A stretch of 64,000 nucleotides of DNA from an uncultured Actinomyces sp. (GCA_938041695.1 CALISI010000017.1:1-64000); one strand, 5' to 3'. Positions 44,760 through 54,735 are shown, counted from the first letter of the stretch. The notes: generated from the sequence alone by a model not told the origin. Numbers and translations: made by a program.

Positions 44760-45190
44760 GCACCAACCTCGATCCGCGCAACGTGACGGTCGGCGAGTCC
44801 GCCCACGCATCCACCGAGCCCCGCACGGAAGAGCAGATCACGGCCGACCTCGAGCGGCAGCGCGCCGAACTGGCCGCCACGATCGACCAGCTGTACGCGC
44901 GCGTCCAGCCCGCCGCCCTCGCCCAGGAGGCGAAGGACGAGGCCAGCGCCCGTTTCGCTTCCTTCAAGGAGTCCGCGTCACTGACCCTGCAGGACGCGGC
45001 CGGCGGCAACGCCGAGGCCCTGAAGAAGGTCGGCATCGTCGCCCTGTCCGCGATCGGCACCATCGGCGTGATCGTCCTGCTGGCGACCCGCTCGTCGCGT
45101 CGTTCGCGTCGCGAGGCCCGCCGCGCAGCCCGCGAAGCCGCCGCGCACACGCTCGCTGCCCTCAAGTCCGACGTGACCGAGGCGCTGTAA
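44756..45190 (+). CDS. DUF3618 protein
   Basis: 144 residues; GTG overlaps the holin-X stop. Residues 23-52 contain the DUF3618 motif (RTEEQITADLERQRAELAAT, IDQLYARVQP). One membrane helix (GIVALSAIGTIGVIVLLATR) is followed by an Arg/Ala-rich tail. DUF3618 and holin-X genes usually occur together in actinobacteria; function unknown. Confidence 0.87.
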   Translation: MSTNLDPRNVTVGESAHASTEPRTEEQITADLERQRAELAATIDQLYARVQPAALAQEAKDEASARFASFKESASLTLQDAAGGNAEALKKVGIVALSAIGTIGVIVLLATRSSRRSRREARRAAREAAAHTLAALKSDVTEAL

Positions 45191-45424
45191 GCACCAACTG
45201 ACGCGAACCGGCGTAACTCCGGCCACACCGGCCGAGGGTTGCGCCGGTTACATTTCCCCAATTTCGTGGGCTTTCGCGCGCCGGGCACCGCTCAGCTGAG
45301 CGCGCAAAACACGATCCAAGGTGAGGTCAAGGCCCGTCATTAGCTATGATGGTCCCACGAAACATTTTGAACACCCAGGGAACCGCTCCACGCGGACCCG
45401 AACGACGCGGAGGGGGTCGACGCC

Positions 45425-45703
45425 ATGGGGCGCGGCCGTCAAAAGGCTAAGCAGATGAAAGTCGCTCGGAAGCTGAAGTATTTCAGCCCCGACACCGACC
45501 TAAACGCACTTCAGCGCGAGCTGGCGGATGAGGACTCGTACCTGGCACACGTGCCGGCGGACGAGCCCGAAGAGGACGATGCTATCGACGACGACCTCTA
45601 CTCGAAATACGCCGACTTCGCCGAGATTCCCGCAGAAGACGACGACATCGATCCGAAGCAGCTCGATGAGTCCTTCTGGACGGGTGGATCCTCCACCAAG
45701 TAA
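45425..45703 (+). CDS. DUF3073 protein
   Basis: 92 residues. MGRGRQKAKQMKVARKLKYF is the invariant start of this small actinobacterial family; the rest is strongly acidic (EDDAIDDDLYSKYADF). A basic head with acidic tail suggests nucleic-acid or ribosome binding, but no function is established. Confidence 0.93.
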   Translation: MGRGRQKAKQMKVARKLKYFSPDTDLNALQRELADEDSYLAHVPADEPEEDDAIDDDLYSKYADFAEIPAEDDDIDPKQLDESFWTGGSSTK

Positions 45704-45717
45704 CGGCTCAGCCACAC

Positions 45718-45746
45718 GGCGGACCAGAAACCGGTCCGCCGCTTTG
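45718..45746 (+). terminator. Terminator of the DUF3073 gene
   Basis: GGCGGACC / GGTCCGCC stem with AGAAACC loop followed by GCTTTGG, 15 nt after the stop. Confidence 0.75.
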
Positions 45747-45784
45747 GCGTACCCACAACACTATTTCTGAGCGCGCACACGATA

Positions 45785-45814
45785 AGGGGCCGAGGCCCGC
45801 AGGCCTCGACCCCT
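45785..45814 (-). terminator. Terminator of purM
   Basis: GGGGCCGAGGCC / GGCCTCGACCCC stem with one mismatch; minus-strand tail CCCCTTATC. Faces the DUF3073 terminator. Confidence 0.7.
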
Positions 45815-45841
45815 CACGCGCACTCAGGGCAGACGCGCCGC

Positions 45842-47002
45842 TCAGCCGACGCGGTAATCGCCGTGCAGCAGCACGGCGCCCGCCTGGACGCCCTTCGTGC
45901 CGGAGATGAGGCGCACGCCGGAGGAATCAGCGCTCAGGTCGGCGACCGCCCCGAACCCAGCCACAGTGCCGTCGGCACCGGCCGACGTGACGGAACCCAG
46001 GACCCACGCGGCCACCCCGGCCTCGTTGATCGCGGACAGGACCTCGGTGGCGACAGACGCGGAGACGACGGCGACCATGCCGACGCCCAGGTTCAGGGAG
46101 TCTTCCATACCGACCCAGGTGACGTCGCCGCCGCGGCGCACCCAGTCGAACACGGCGGGCACGGTCCACGTAGAGCGGTCGACCGTGGCGATGGCGCCCT
46201 GGGGCAGGACGCGCGACAGGTTCGCGGCCAGGCCGCCGCCGGTCACGTGCGAGTAGGCGTGGATGCCGCCGACACCGAAGCGCTCGACCAGGTCGAGGCA
46301 CAGGCGCGTGTACAGGCGCGTGGGCTCGAGGAGTTCCTCGCCGAGGGTGCGGCCGAACTCGGCGACGTGGGACTCGAGCGACGCGCCCACGCGGGAGACC
46401 ACCGAGCGCACCAGCGAGTAGCCGTTGGAGTGCAGGCCCGAGGAGGCCATGGCGATGACGACGTCGCCGCCCGTCACGCGCTCGGGCCCCAGCAGCTTGG
46501 AGGCGTCCACGACTCCGGTCGCCGCGCCCGCGATGTCGTAGTCGTCGGGTTCCATGACGCCCGGGTGCTCCGCGGTCTCGCCGCCGATGAGGGGCGTGCC
46601 CGTGGCCTCGCAGGCCCGCGCGATGCCGGTGACGATGGAAGCGATGCGCTCGGGGACGACGTGCCCGCAGGCGATGTAGTCGGTCATGAGGACCGGGCGC
46701 GCACCGATCACGACGATGTCGTCGACGACCATGCCGACCAGGTCCTGGCCGATCGTGTCGTGGACGTCCATGGCCTGCGCGATCGCGATCTTCGTACCCA
46801 CGCCGTCCGTGGAGGTCGCGAGCAGGGGCTTGTCCATGCCCAGCAGCGCCGACGCGTCCACCATGCCGGCGAATCCGCCGGTCGCGCCCAGCACGGTGGA
46901 GTCGTGGGTGGCGGCGACGGCGCTCTTCATCAGCTCGACGGCGCGGTCGCCCGCCGCCGTGTCAACGCCGGCGGTCGCGTAATCCAGGGGGGTGTCGGTC
47001 AT
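45842..47002 (-). CDS. purM: Phosphoribosylformylglycinamidine cyclo-ligase (AIR synthetase)
   Basis: 386 residues. Fifth step of purine synthesis: ATP-dependent ring closure of FGAM to AIR. MTDTPLDYATAGVDTAAGDRA, STDGVGTKIAIAQ, GGETAEHPGVMEPDDYDIAG and HVTGGGLAANLSRVLP are PurM signatures in order. Start at ATG 47002 (GAAAGG upstream). It lies 98 nt downstream of purF and is probably cotranscribed with it. Confidence 0.97.
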   Translation of the reverse strand: MTDTPLDYATAGVDTAAGDRAVELMKSAVAATHDSTVLGATGGFAGMVDASALLGMDKPLLATSTDGVGTKIAIAQAMDVHDTIGQDLVGMVVDDIVVIGARPVLMTDYIACGHVVPERIASIVTGIARACEATGTPLIGGETAEHPGVMEPDDYDIAGAATGVVDASKLLGPERVTGGDVVIAMASSGLHSNGYSLVRSVVSRVGASLESHVAEFGRTLGEELLEPTRLYTRLCLDLVERFGVGGIHAYSHVTGGGLAANLSRVLPQGAIATVDRSTWTVPAVFDWVRRGGDVTWVGMEDSLNLGVGMVAVVSASVATEVLSAINEAGVAAWVLGSVTSAGADGTVAGFGAVADLSADSSGVRLISGTKGVQAGAVLLHGDYRVG

Positions 47003-47100
47003 GGGTGGTGCCTTTCGCAGGTGGCGCTCGACGAGGCCGTGTCGGGTGGTCGGGGTGAGAACAACGCCAGCGGCGCAGGAAAGCGCTGCGGGCGTAGGGG

Positions 47101-48645
47101 TTAGCAGGAGGTGGCGTCGGGGGTTCCGGGCACGGGCGTGCCGGCGGGGATCGTCTCCGGGTATTCGCCGGTGAAGCAACCGAGGCACAGGGATGTACCC
47201 TGTCCGGTGGCCGCAACCATGCCGTCGATCGACAGGTACGCCAGGGAGTCGGCACCGATCGAGTCGCGGACCTGCTCGACGCTCATGGACGAGGCGATGA
47301 GCTCGGCGCGCGTCGGGAAATCGATACCGAAGAAGCACGGCCACACAACCGGCGGCGACGAGATGCGCACGTGCACCTCGGCGGCCCCGGCCTCGCGCAG
47401 CATCTTGACCAGCGCGCGCTGCGTGTTACCGCGCACGATCGAGTCGTCGATGACGACGAGGCGCTTACCTTCGATGACCTCGCGCAGCGGGTTGAGCTTG
47501 AGGCGGATACCCAGCTGGCGCAGGGACTGCGTGGGCTGGATGAAGGTGCGGCCCACGTACGCGTTCTTGACGAGGCCCTGGGAGAAGGGGATACCGGACT
47601 CCTGCGCGTAGCCGATCGCGGCGGGCGTGCCCGAGTCGGGCGTGGGGATCACCAGGTCCGCCTCGATGGGATTCTCGCGCGCCAGGGCGGCGCCCATCTC
47701 GTGGCGCGCGGCCACGATGCGGCGCCCGCCGATGGTCGTGTCGGGGCGCGCCAGGTAGACGTACTCGAAGACGCAGGTGTTGGAGCGACGCACGGCGAAG
47801 CGGCGCGAGTGCACGCCCGAGGCGTCGATCGAAATGAGTTCGCCGGGCTCGACCTCGCGCACGAAGGTCGCGCCACACAGGTCCAGGGCGGCGGTCTCGG
47901 AGGCGACGACCCACCCGGAGGCGAGGCGGCCGAGCACGAGCGGGCGATAGCCGTGCGGGTCGCGCGCCGCGTACAGCGTGTGCTCGTCCATGAAGACCAG
48001 CGAGAACGCGCCCTTGATGCGCGGCAGGACCTTCAGGGCGGCGCCGACGAGGGGCGCGGGCTCCAGGTCGTCCACCGACGAGGCCGGGGCGGCCTGGTCC
48101 GCGCTCGCGTGCCCGGGCGTGACGGACGGGGATGCGATGAAGGGGGTCGGCCCCGGGATGCGCTCGGCCATGCCCAACAGCGCGGTCACGAGCGAGGTGT
48201 CGGTGGATGCTCCGCGTTCGAAGTCTTCGCCGTCGTCGGCGATCTCGGAGGCCAGCTCGCGCAGCTCGACCGTGTTGGTGAGGTTGCCGTTGTGGGCCAG
48301 GGCGAGGGTGCCCGTGGGGGTGGGGCCCAGCGTCGGCTGGGCGTTGCGCCACACGTCCGCGCCGGTCGTCGCGTAGCGGACGTGGCCCAGCGCGATGTGG
48401 CCGCGCAGGCCCTGGAGGGACTGCTCGGAGAACACCTGCGACACGAGGCCCTGATCCTTATACACAAGGATCTGTTTGCCATTCGATGTCGCAATACCGG
48501 CGCTCTGTTGGCCGCGGTGTTGCAGGGCATAGAGGGAGAAGTAGGTCAGGCGGGAAACGTCCTCGCCCGGGGCCCATACTCCGAAGACCCCGCAGTGATC
48601 ATGCGGGTGATCGTCTCCGAAGAGTTCCTGGTCGGACAGTGTCAT
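47101..48645 (-). CDS. purF: Amidophosphoribosyltransferase
   Basis: 514 residues. Commits PRPP and glutamine to purine synthesis. The N-terminal nucleophile cysteine follows a short propeptide (HDHCGVFGVWAPGED), then LGHVRYATTG, and the PRPP loop VVIDDSIVRGNTQRALV; Fe-S ligand-type cysteines occur near the C-terminus (SLCLGCFTGEYP). An Ala/Pro-rich insert (ASADQAAPASSVDDLEPAP) sits near residue 185 between conserved parts. ATG 48645 was chosen; the frame continues to 48834 without a family match. Confidence 0.96.
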   Translation of the reverse strand: MTLSDQELFGDDHPHDHCGVFGVWAPGEDVSRLTYFSLYALQHRGQQSAGIATSNGKQILVYKDQGLVSQVFSEQSLQGLRGHIALGHVRYATTGADVWRNAQPTLGPTPTGTLALAHNGNLTNTVELRELASEIADDGEDFERGASTDTSLVTALLGMAERIPGPTPFIASPSVTPGHASADQAAPASSVDDLEPAPLVGAALKVLPRIKGAFSLVFMDEHTLYAARDPHGYRPLVLGRLASGWVVASETAALDLCGATFVREVEPGELISIDASGVHSRRFAVRRSNTCVFEYVYLARPDTTIGGRRIVAARHEMGAALARENPIEADLVIPTPDSGTPAAIGYAQESGIPFSQGLVKNAYVGRTFIQPTQSLRQLGIRLKLNPLREVIEGKRLVVIDDSIVRGNTQRALVKMLREAGAAEVHVRISSPPVVWPCFFGIDFPTRAELIASSMSVEQVRDSIGADSLAYLSIDGMVAATGQGTSLCLGCFTGEYPETIPAGTPVPGTPDATSC

Positions 48646-48845
48646 GTCTGGCTGCGAGACGGGAAGCACGCTCTCACTCTCGCACATTTTTCCGCACTTC
48701 GTGGCACGTATCCACGTTATGGCGGGCACACGAGGGCCCAGCAAACACGGCGCGCAGCGCGTAATTGCGCACGCTTTACCAGGCAGAATCGGTCTCCTCA
48801 TGGTCGAGATGCCACAATGGAGTGCAGCAATCATGAGGAGGAAAC

Positions 48846-51365
48846 GTGGCCAATCCGACGCTGAGCGCCATCATGTGGGGACTCGCCCTGCTGGTGAGCG
48901 CTGTGGCCGTCCTGTCGTTCGCGCGAGGCCTGACGCACATGTGGCGCACCGTCTGCGCGGGCACGCCCGACCCGGGACGCCTGACCCCCGTGGGCAAGCG
49001 AGCGTGGGGCGTCATCTCCGCGGCCCTGACCCACCGCGAGTTCAAGGGGCGCCCGTGGATCAAATGCGCCCACTGGCTCGTCATGGTCTCCTTCCCGATC
49101 CTGTTCCTCACCCTGGTCACGGGCTACGCCCAGCTGCGCGTCCAGACCTTCACGCTGCCTCTGCTCGGCCACTTCGCACCGTGGGAGTGGCTCACCGAGG
49201 CCTTCGCGTGGGGCGGCCTGGCCGGCATCATCGGCCTCATGGTCGTGCGCCAGCGCGCCGGGCGCGGCACGGCCGCCGAGGCGGCCCTGTCGAACGACGA
49301 TCCCGACGCAGCAGCCACCGCGGCCGACCCGGAGGGGACCCCGCCCTCGTCCCTAGCCAAGCCCCACCCGCGCGACTCCTCCCCGCGCGGCCTAGCCTCC
49401 CGTTTCCTGGGTTCGACCCGCTGGCAGGCGCTCTTCGTCGAGTGGGTCATCCTCATCGTGTGCGCGTGCGTCGTGGCCCTGCGCGGCCTCGAATACGCGC
49501 TCTTCAGCGTGACGCCGGGCCTCGAGGCCCACGCGAGCGCCCTGCACTTCCCCCTCACCGCCTGGCTGGGCACGCTCTTCGCGGCCGCTGCCTCCTCCTC
49601 GGCCGCCTCGCTGGCGAACGCGATCGTGGCGGTCAGCGCACTCAAGGTCATCACCTCCATGACCTGGCTGACGGTCGTCGGCATCCAGACCGGCATGGGC
49701 GTCGCCTGGCACCGCTTCGTCGCGATCCTCAACCTGTACACGCGCCGGAGCGCCGACGGCACGAAAGCCCTGGGACCGGCTGACCACATGCTGATCGACG
49801 GCAAGCCCGTGACCAGCGAGGACGACTTCGACGACCTCCCCGAGGACACGGTCCTCGGCGTGGGCACGATCGACGACTTCTCGTGGAAGGCCCGCCTGGA
49901 CCTGTACTCGTGCACCGAGTGCGGTCGCTGCCAGGAGCTGTGCCCCGCGTGGAACACCCAAAAACCCCTCTCCCCCAAGCTCCTCATCATGGGCCTACGC
50001 GACCACATGGAGTCCGCCTCCAACGTGCAGATCGTCGAGCAGGAGGAGGACCACCAGAAGCTCGAGGATGGGGAGGTCCTCCTCGACAAGGGCGTGCCGG
50101 CCTCGCCGCACTCCTTCGACCTGGTCTCCGCCCTGTCCCTGTCGGGCGCGACCGGCCCCGAGGGCGTCTCCGCAGTGACCGCTCCCCTGGTCCCCGAGGT
50201 CGTCTCCGAGGAAGTCCTGTGGGACTGCACAAACTGCGGCGCCTGCGTGGAACAGTGCCCCGTCGACATCGAGCACATCGACCACATCCTCGACCTGCGC
50301 CGCCACCAGGTCCTCATGGAAGGCGCGTTCCCCCGCGAGCTGGGCCGCGCGTTCCGCGGCATGGAATCCAAGGCGAACCCCTACAATCAGCCAGCCCGCA
50401 AGCGCATGGATTGGGCGAAGAAGCTGGACTTCGACATCCCCGTCGTCGGCGAGGACATCGAGGACGCCTCCGAGGTCGACTACCTGTTCTGGGTGGGCTG
50501 CGCGGGTGCCTACGACGACACGGCGAAGAAGACCAGCGCCGCCATCGCCGAGCTGCTGCACACCGCGGGCGTGTCCTTCGCGGTTCTCGGCTCGGGCGAG
50601 TCCTGCACGGGCGATCCGGCCCGCCGCGCCGGCAACGAGGCGCTCTTCCAGATGCTGGCCGCCCAGGCCATCGACACCCTCACGGAAGCCAAGCCGCGCA
50701 AGATCGTCGTCTCCTGCGCGCACTGCTTCAACACAATCGCCGGTGAGTACCCGGAGCTGGGCGGCTCCTTCGACGTCGTCCACCACACGCAGCTCCTCAA
50801 CCGCCTCGTGCGCGACGGCCTGCTCACGCCGGTCGCGCCGTCGGCCTCCGCTGATTCCGCCGCCTCCACGGGTGCGGACGCCACGGACGAGGCCGGGGCA
50901 GCCTCCGCGGGCAACGCTCCCTCGGTCGGCACGCCCCTGAAGGTCACCTACCACGACGCCTGTTTCCTGGGACGCCACAACCGCATCTACGAACCCCCAC
51001 GTGAGCTCGTAGGCTCCCTGCCGAACGTGGAGCTCCTCGAGATGCCGCGCAACCGCGACCGTGCGATGTGCTGCGGCGCGGGCGGCGCGCACGCCTGGTT
51101 CGAGGAGACGCGCGGGACCCGGATCGCGGACGCCCGCATCGTCGAGGCCGCGTCCACGGGCGCGGACGTCGTCGCGACGGCCTGCCCCTTCTGCTCCCAG
51201 ATGCTCGGCTCCGCCTCGGGCACGTCCGCCGGTTTCGTCTCCTCCGACACCGCCGACCAGGGCTCCTCGAGCACCGAGGGGGCCACGGCCTCGCCCGGCG
51301 GGAAGCTCCCCGAGGTGCGCGACGTAGCCGTCATGCTGCTCGAGTCCGTCAAGCGCGGGCAGTAA
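48846..51365 (+). CDS. Membrane-anchored iron-sulfur oxidoreductase (heterodisulfide-reductase-like)
   Basis: 839 residues; GTG preceded by GAGGAAAC. The N-terminal 280 residues contain about five membrane helices in a NarI/cytochrome-b-like arrangement (KCAHWLVMVSFPILFLTLVTG). Two 4Fe-4S motifs follow: CTECGRCQELCP near residue 360 and CTNCGACVEQCP near residue 462, then two CCG-type domains (FWVGCAGAYDD ... SCAHCFNTI; YHDACFLGRHN ... MCCGAGGAHAWFEE). This is the architecture of the actinobacterial Fe-S-binding reductase family; electron transfer from the quinone pool is likely, the substrate unknown. Low-complexity inserts break the otherwise conserved protein. Confidence 0.9.
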   Translation: MANPTLSAIMWGLALLVSAVAVLSFARGLTHMWRTVCAGTPDPGRLTPVGKRAWGVISAALTHREFKGRPWIKCAHWLVMVSFPILFLTLVTGYAQLRVQTFTLPLLGHFAPWEWLTEAFAWGGLAGIIGLMVVRQRAGRGTAAEAALSNDDPDAAATAADPEGTPPSSLAKPHPRDSSPRGLASRFLGSTRWQALFVEWVILIVCACVVALRGLEYALFSVTPGLEAHASALHFPLTAWLGTLFAAAASSSAASLANAIVAVSALKVITSMTWLTVVGIQTGMGVAWHRFVAILNLYTRRSADGTKALGPADHMLIDGKPVTSEDDFDDLPEDTVLGVGTIDDFSWKARLDLYSCTECGRCQELCPAWNTQKPLSPKLLIMGLRDHMESASNVQIVEQEEDHQKLEDGEVLLDKGVPASPHSFDLVSALSLSGATGPEGVSAVTAPLVPEVVSEEVLWDCTNCGACVEQCPVDIEHIDHILDLRRHQVLMEGAFPRELGRAFRGMESKANPYNQPARKRMDWAKKLDFDIPVVGEDIEDASEVDYLFWVGCAGAYDDTAKKTSAAIAELLHTAGVSFAVLGSGESCTGDPARRAGNEALFQMLAAQAIDTLTEAKPRKIVVSCAHCFNTIAGEYPELGGSFDVVHHTQLLNRLVRDGLLTPVAPSASADSAASTGADATDEAGAASAGNAPSVGTPLKVTYHDACFLGRHNRIYEPPRELVGSLPNVELLEMPRNRDRAMCCGAGGAHAWFEETRGTRIADARIVEAASTGADVVATACPFCSQMLGSASGTSAGFVSSDTADQGSSSTEGATASPGGKLPEVRDVAVMLLESVKRGQ

Positions 51366-51447
51366 GGCACGCGCGCACGCCGAGCAGCACAGCGCGCACA
51401 TCGCGCACCCACGCATCACGTATCGTGCGCAACCACCTCAAACAAAG

Positions 51448-51481
51448 GGGCGGCCCCGCAGGAAAACCTGCGGGGCCGCCC
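51448..51481 (-). terminator. Terminator of the molbindin gene
   Basis: 15-bp perfect stem GGGCGGCCCCGCAGG / CCTGCGGGGCCGCCC with a 4-nt loop and minus-strand tail CCTTTGTTTG. It may also stop the converging oxidoreductase transcript. Confidence 0.85.
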
Positions 51482-51497
51482 GTAAACCTCAGAACAA

Positions 51498-51710
51498 TCA
51501 GTCCTCGACACCAACGATGACGTTGGAAGCCTTGATGACGGCGACGGCCTTCGAGCCGACGGTCAGGCCGAGCTCCTCAATGGCGGCGTTCGTGATCGAC
51601 GAGGAGATCACCAGGCCGGGGGCCACCTCGATCTTGACGATGCCGTTCACGGCGCCCTCGGAGACCTCAACGACGGTGCCGGGCAGCTGGTTACGTGCGG
51701 AGAGCTTCAT
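51498..51710 (-). CDS. Molbindin-like TOBE-domain protein
   Basis: 70 residues forming a single TOBE/Mop domain: MKLSARNQLPGTVVEVSEGA, VNGIVKIEV, SSITNAAIEELGLTVGSKAV, VIKASNVIVGVED. Such small proteins bind molybdate/tungstate as oligomers and buffer it in the cytoplasm. ATG 51710 (AAAGGG upstream) preferred over 51725. Ends just before its own terminator. Confidence 0.93.
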   Translation of the reverse strand: MKLSARNQLPGTVVEVSEGAVNGIVKIEVAPGLVISSSITNAAIEELGLTVGSKAVAVIKASNVIVGVED

Positions 51711-51788
51711 AATGTGCCCTTTCATTCGTAGTGGTTTGCAAACATACTTACCCTAGCGGACGCGCGGCGCTCCTTCTAGGGATGCGAC

Positions 51789-53399
51789 CTATTGTTCGTC
51801 CTCCGGGGAGATTTCCTCGAGGCCGACGAGGAAGCCGTCCTCGTCGACGACATTGCCACCCACGAGGGTCGCGATCATGCCAGCGGCCTTCTCCACGTCC
51901 TGCGTGGAACGCAGGCGCTCGAGGCGCGCGGTGCGGCTCATCGCCCCCGCTCCCGGCGTCGGCGCGGACGTGGGCAGCCAACGCACCTGGTATTCGATGA
52001 TGGCCCCGGCCATCCACGGCTCCCAGCGCAGCACACGCGGAGGCGTGGGGACGGCGTGGACCTCGATCATCATGTCGGAGCGGTGCCCGATCGGGCTCAT
52101 GAGGGCGTACCCGTCGACGACCTGCGGCTGGTCGCGCTGGGCCTCGAGCTCCTCGCGGGCCTTCGCGATCTTCGAGGCGATGTCCTCGCGCACCGGCCCC
52201 AGCTCAGCCTTCAGCTTTTCGATCTGCGCGATCTGCGCGGGCGTGAGCGGAGGAGGCTTGGAGGCCTCGGGCGCGATGTCGCGCGCGTCCTTCATCTGTT
52301 CGAACCCCGCGCGCTCACGCATCGCGGAGAGCAGGTCCTCGGGATTGATCCAGCGCGGCGAGTACACCGTCAGATTCACGGCGGAGTCGGCGTCGGGGAC
52401 CATGACGTAGCCGCTGCCCGCGATGCGCAGGCCGCCGGCGAGGCGACGGGCCATGCGGCGCAGCGCCTCGAGCACGCGATACTCCAGGCCCGTGGGCAGG
52501 CCCTCGGGGAAGGCCTTGTCCCACTCGCCCATGACGCCGTTATTCTGCTGGCGGGCGTGCGCCTGCGGACAGCGCAGGACCCACGCGTTCGCAAGCGAGG
52601 CCGGGCTACCCAGCGCCGCGCGCGTCGGCTGGTCGAGCGTCCACGGCCCCTCCAGCTCAGCCTCGGAGGACAGGCGCAGGCGTCCCGGGGCAATCCAGCC
52701 GGCCTCGTCCCACATGGAAATCGCGAGCGCCTCCAGCTCGGCGGGATCGACCGCGTCGGAGACGAGGAAGAGATGATGGGCGCGCGCGTCCTCCAGGTCG
52801 ATGACGCCGGCGGGTTCGCTCACCTCGATGGCTGCGGCGATCGGGACGGCGGCCTCGGCTTCCGTGACCTCGCCGTCGGCAGCGATCTGGAACGCCGCGT
52901 CCGTCGAGGTCATCGTCGTCAGCCCGACGTTCGTCTGGGTGAGCGGATTGTCCGTCGCGCTCATCGGCGTCGGATCCGCGAAGGAATGAGGGGTGGCCGC
53001 CATGCGTTCCTTGAGGGAACGCCTCACCGGCGAGGCCTGGGGGGCCTCGTCCCTGTTGGTGACCTGCTCGGCGCGCGGAGTCATGCCGGGCAGCGCGACG
53101 CCCTGAATGACACCCGTGCGAGTCGGGGAGGGCGCGACCGGGGGGATACCGACCTCTGCCTCGTGGACACCGCTGGTCTGCGGGGCGGCGTGCACCTGCG
53201 GGACCCCCATGATGGGCGTCGGCGCGGGCGGCTCCGGCAGAGGCGGCACCTGGAGATCCGCGGGCTCGGGAGCGGGAGGCTCGGGCAAGTCGGCGGGATC
53301 CGGCGCAGGCGGATAGCTCATCTCACGAGCCGCACGCTCGGCGCGCTCAGCACGCATGCGTTCACGCCGGGACGGCAGCGGAGGAGGAAGGGCCGACAT
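51789..53399 (-). CDS. Hypothetical protein with Pro-rich N-terminus
   Basis: 536 residues; I do not recognise it. The N-terminal 170 residues are low-complexity, Pro/Ala-rich and begin with a basic coiled segment (SRRERMRAERAERAAREM). The middle has a folded-looking part (HLFLVSDAVDPAELEALAIS, GYVMVPDADSAVNLTVYSPR), and a helical segment (QIAQIEKLKAELGPVREDIA) precedes the C-terminal domain. No membrane helix. It lies 6 nt downstream of dcd, so the two are probably cotranscribed. Confidence 0.75.
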   Translation of the reverse strand: MSALPPPLPSRRERMRAERAERAAREMSYPPAPDPADLPEPPAPEPADLQVPPLPEPPAPTPIMGVPQVHAAPQTSGVHEAEVGIPPVAPSPTRTGVIQGVALPGMTPRAEQVTNRDEAPQASPVRRSLKERMAATPHSFADPTPMSATDNPLTQTNVGLTTMTSTDAAFQIAADGEVTEAEAAVPIAAAIEVSEPAGVIDLEDARAHHLFLVSDAVDPAELEALAISMWDEAGWIAPGRLRLSSEAELEGPWTLDQPTRAALGSPASLANAWVLRCPQAHARQQNNGVMGEWDKAFPEGLPTGLEYRVLEALRRMARRLAGGLRIAGSGYVMVPDADSAVNLTVYSPRWINPEDLLSAMRERAGFEQMKDARDIAPEASKPPPLTPAQIAQIEKLKAELGPVREDIASKIAKAREELEAQRDQPQVVDGYALMSPIGHRSDMMIEVHAVPTPPRVLRWEPWMAGAIIEYQVRWLPTSAPTPGAGAMSRTARLERLRSTQDVEKAAGMIATLVGGNVVDEDGFLVGLEEISPEDEQ

Positions 53400-53405
53400 C
53401 GAGGC

Positions 53406-53987
53406 TTACCGTTCGATGCGCGTGCGCGTGAAACGCTCGTGGGTGCGCGACGGCGTCGGGCCGCGCTGACCCTGGTAGTGAGAGCCAAGACCCTGGGATC
53501 CGTAAGGATGTTCGGCCGGGGAGGACAGGTCGAAGAAGCACAGCTGCCCGATCTTCATGCCGGGGTAGAGCAGAATCGGCATCGTCGCCGTGTTCGACAG
53601 CTCCAGGGTCACGTGACCGGAGAAACCGGGGTCAATGAAGCCCGCCGTCGAGTGGGTGAGCAGGCCGAGACGGCCGAGAGAGGACTTACCCTCCAGGCGC
53701 GCCGCGATGTCATCGCCGAGGGTGACGAGCTCGTAGGTGGCACCCAGGACGAACTCGCCGGGGTGCAGGACGAAAGGCTGATCGGGGCCCACGTCCACCA
53801 GGTGAGTGAGGTCCGACTGATCCGCCGCAGGATCAATCACCGGGTAGCGGTGGTTATCGAAGAGGCGGAACAGGCGATCCAGGCGCACGTCAATGCTGGC
53901 CGGCTGAACCAAGTCGCGGTCCAGCGGGTCGAGCTGGATACGCCCGGAGTCCAGGGAGGCTTTGATGTCGCGGTCACTGAGCAGCAT
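53406..53987 (-). CDS. dcd: dCTP deaminase
   Basis: 193 residues, normal length. Deaminates dCTP to dUTP; mycobacterial relatives also hydrolyse dUTP. MLLSDRDIKASLDSGRIQLDP, QPASIDVRLDRLFRLF, HPGEFVLGATYE and the catalytic region ARLEGKSSLGRLGLLTHSTAG (shown in part) are present. Start at ATG 53987 fits the family exactly; the frame to 54005 is longer. Confidence 0.96.
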   Translation of the reverse strand: MLLSDRDIKASLDSGRIQLDPLDRDLVQPASIDVRLDRLFRLFDNHRYPVIDPAADQSDLTHLVDVGPDQPFVLHPGEFVLGATYELVTLGDDIAARLEGKSSLGRLGLLTHSTAGFIDPGFSGHVTLELSNTATMPILLYPGMKIGQLCFFDLSSPAEHPYGSQGLGSHYQGQRGPTPSRTHERFTRTRIER

Positions 53988-54033
53988 GACACGATTGTCG
54001 CACACTCAGCGCCGCGACAACAGCCTCAGCGAA

Positions 54034-54735
54034 TCACTGGAGGGGCTGACCCTGCGCGTCGTAGGCGTAGGAGCCGGAGCGAGCCACGATCATGATGAAC
54101 TCGATGAGCGCCCAGATGGCGGCGATGGGCGCACCGATCAAGGTGATCGTCAGAATCAGCTGAATGACACCCTTAGCGGTGTAGCCCAGGTAGAAGTTGT
54201 GAATGCCCAGGGCACCCACGAAGAACGCCAGGAGCAGGGCGATAATCCACTGCTTGGGGGCGCCAACGACGGGCTGGCCGTACGCGGGCTGGGCGTAACC
54301 GGGCTGTCCGTACGCCTGCTGGCCCGCGGCGTAAGCGGCCTGCTCGTAGCCGGGCTGCGCACCATAGCCGGGCTGCGCGCCTTCGGGTGCACCGTAGGGC
54401 GCCTGGTTCGCGGCGGACTCGGGGCCCGCCTGGGCGGAGGTTGCGTCGTAGGCGGTGCCGTAGGTGGTCGAGCCGGGCGTCGCGGTCGCCTCGTCGAAGG
54501 AGGGGGCCGAGGCCTGGGGGAAGGACGGCGCGTCGGGCGCGGGGACGGAGTCGGGGGCCGCAGCAGTATCGGGGGCGGCGTCGAATGCCGGAACCTCGGG
54601 GGCGGGAATCTCGCCGGCAGCGTCAACCGCGGGACCGTCGGGAATCCAGAAGTCGACCGAGGGGACCTCGGGGGTGGCATCCTTCGCGGGATCCTCAGGG
54701 GAGAAGGGAGTGGCCTGCGGGTCGGGCGTCGTCAT
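54034..54735 (-). CDS. TM2-domain protein with long Ala/Pro/Gln-Tyr-rich N-terminus
   Basis: 233 residues. Residues 1-165 are low-complexity with GYGQP/GYAQP-type repeats; the C-terminus has the TM2 pair of helices with the family turn GALGIHNFYLGYTAKG. Function of TM2 proteins is largely unknown. ATG 54735 has AAAGG upstream. Confidence 0.88.
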   Translation of the reverse strand: MTTPDPQATPFSPEDPAKDATPEVPSVDFWIPDGPAVDAAGEIPAPEVPAFDAAPDTAAAPDSVPAPDAPSFPQASAPSFDEATATPGSTTYGTAYDATSAQAGPESAANQAPYGAPEGAQPGYGAQPGYEQAAYAAGQQAYGQPGYAQPAYGQPVVGAPKQWIIALLLAFFVGALGIHNFYLGYTAKGVIQLILTITLIGAPIAAIWALIEFIMIVARSGSYAYDAQGQPLQ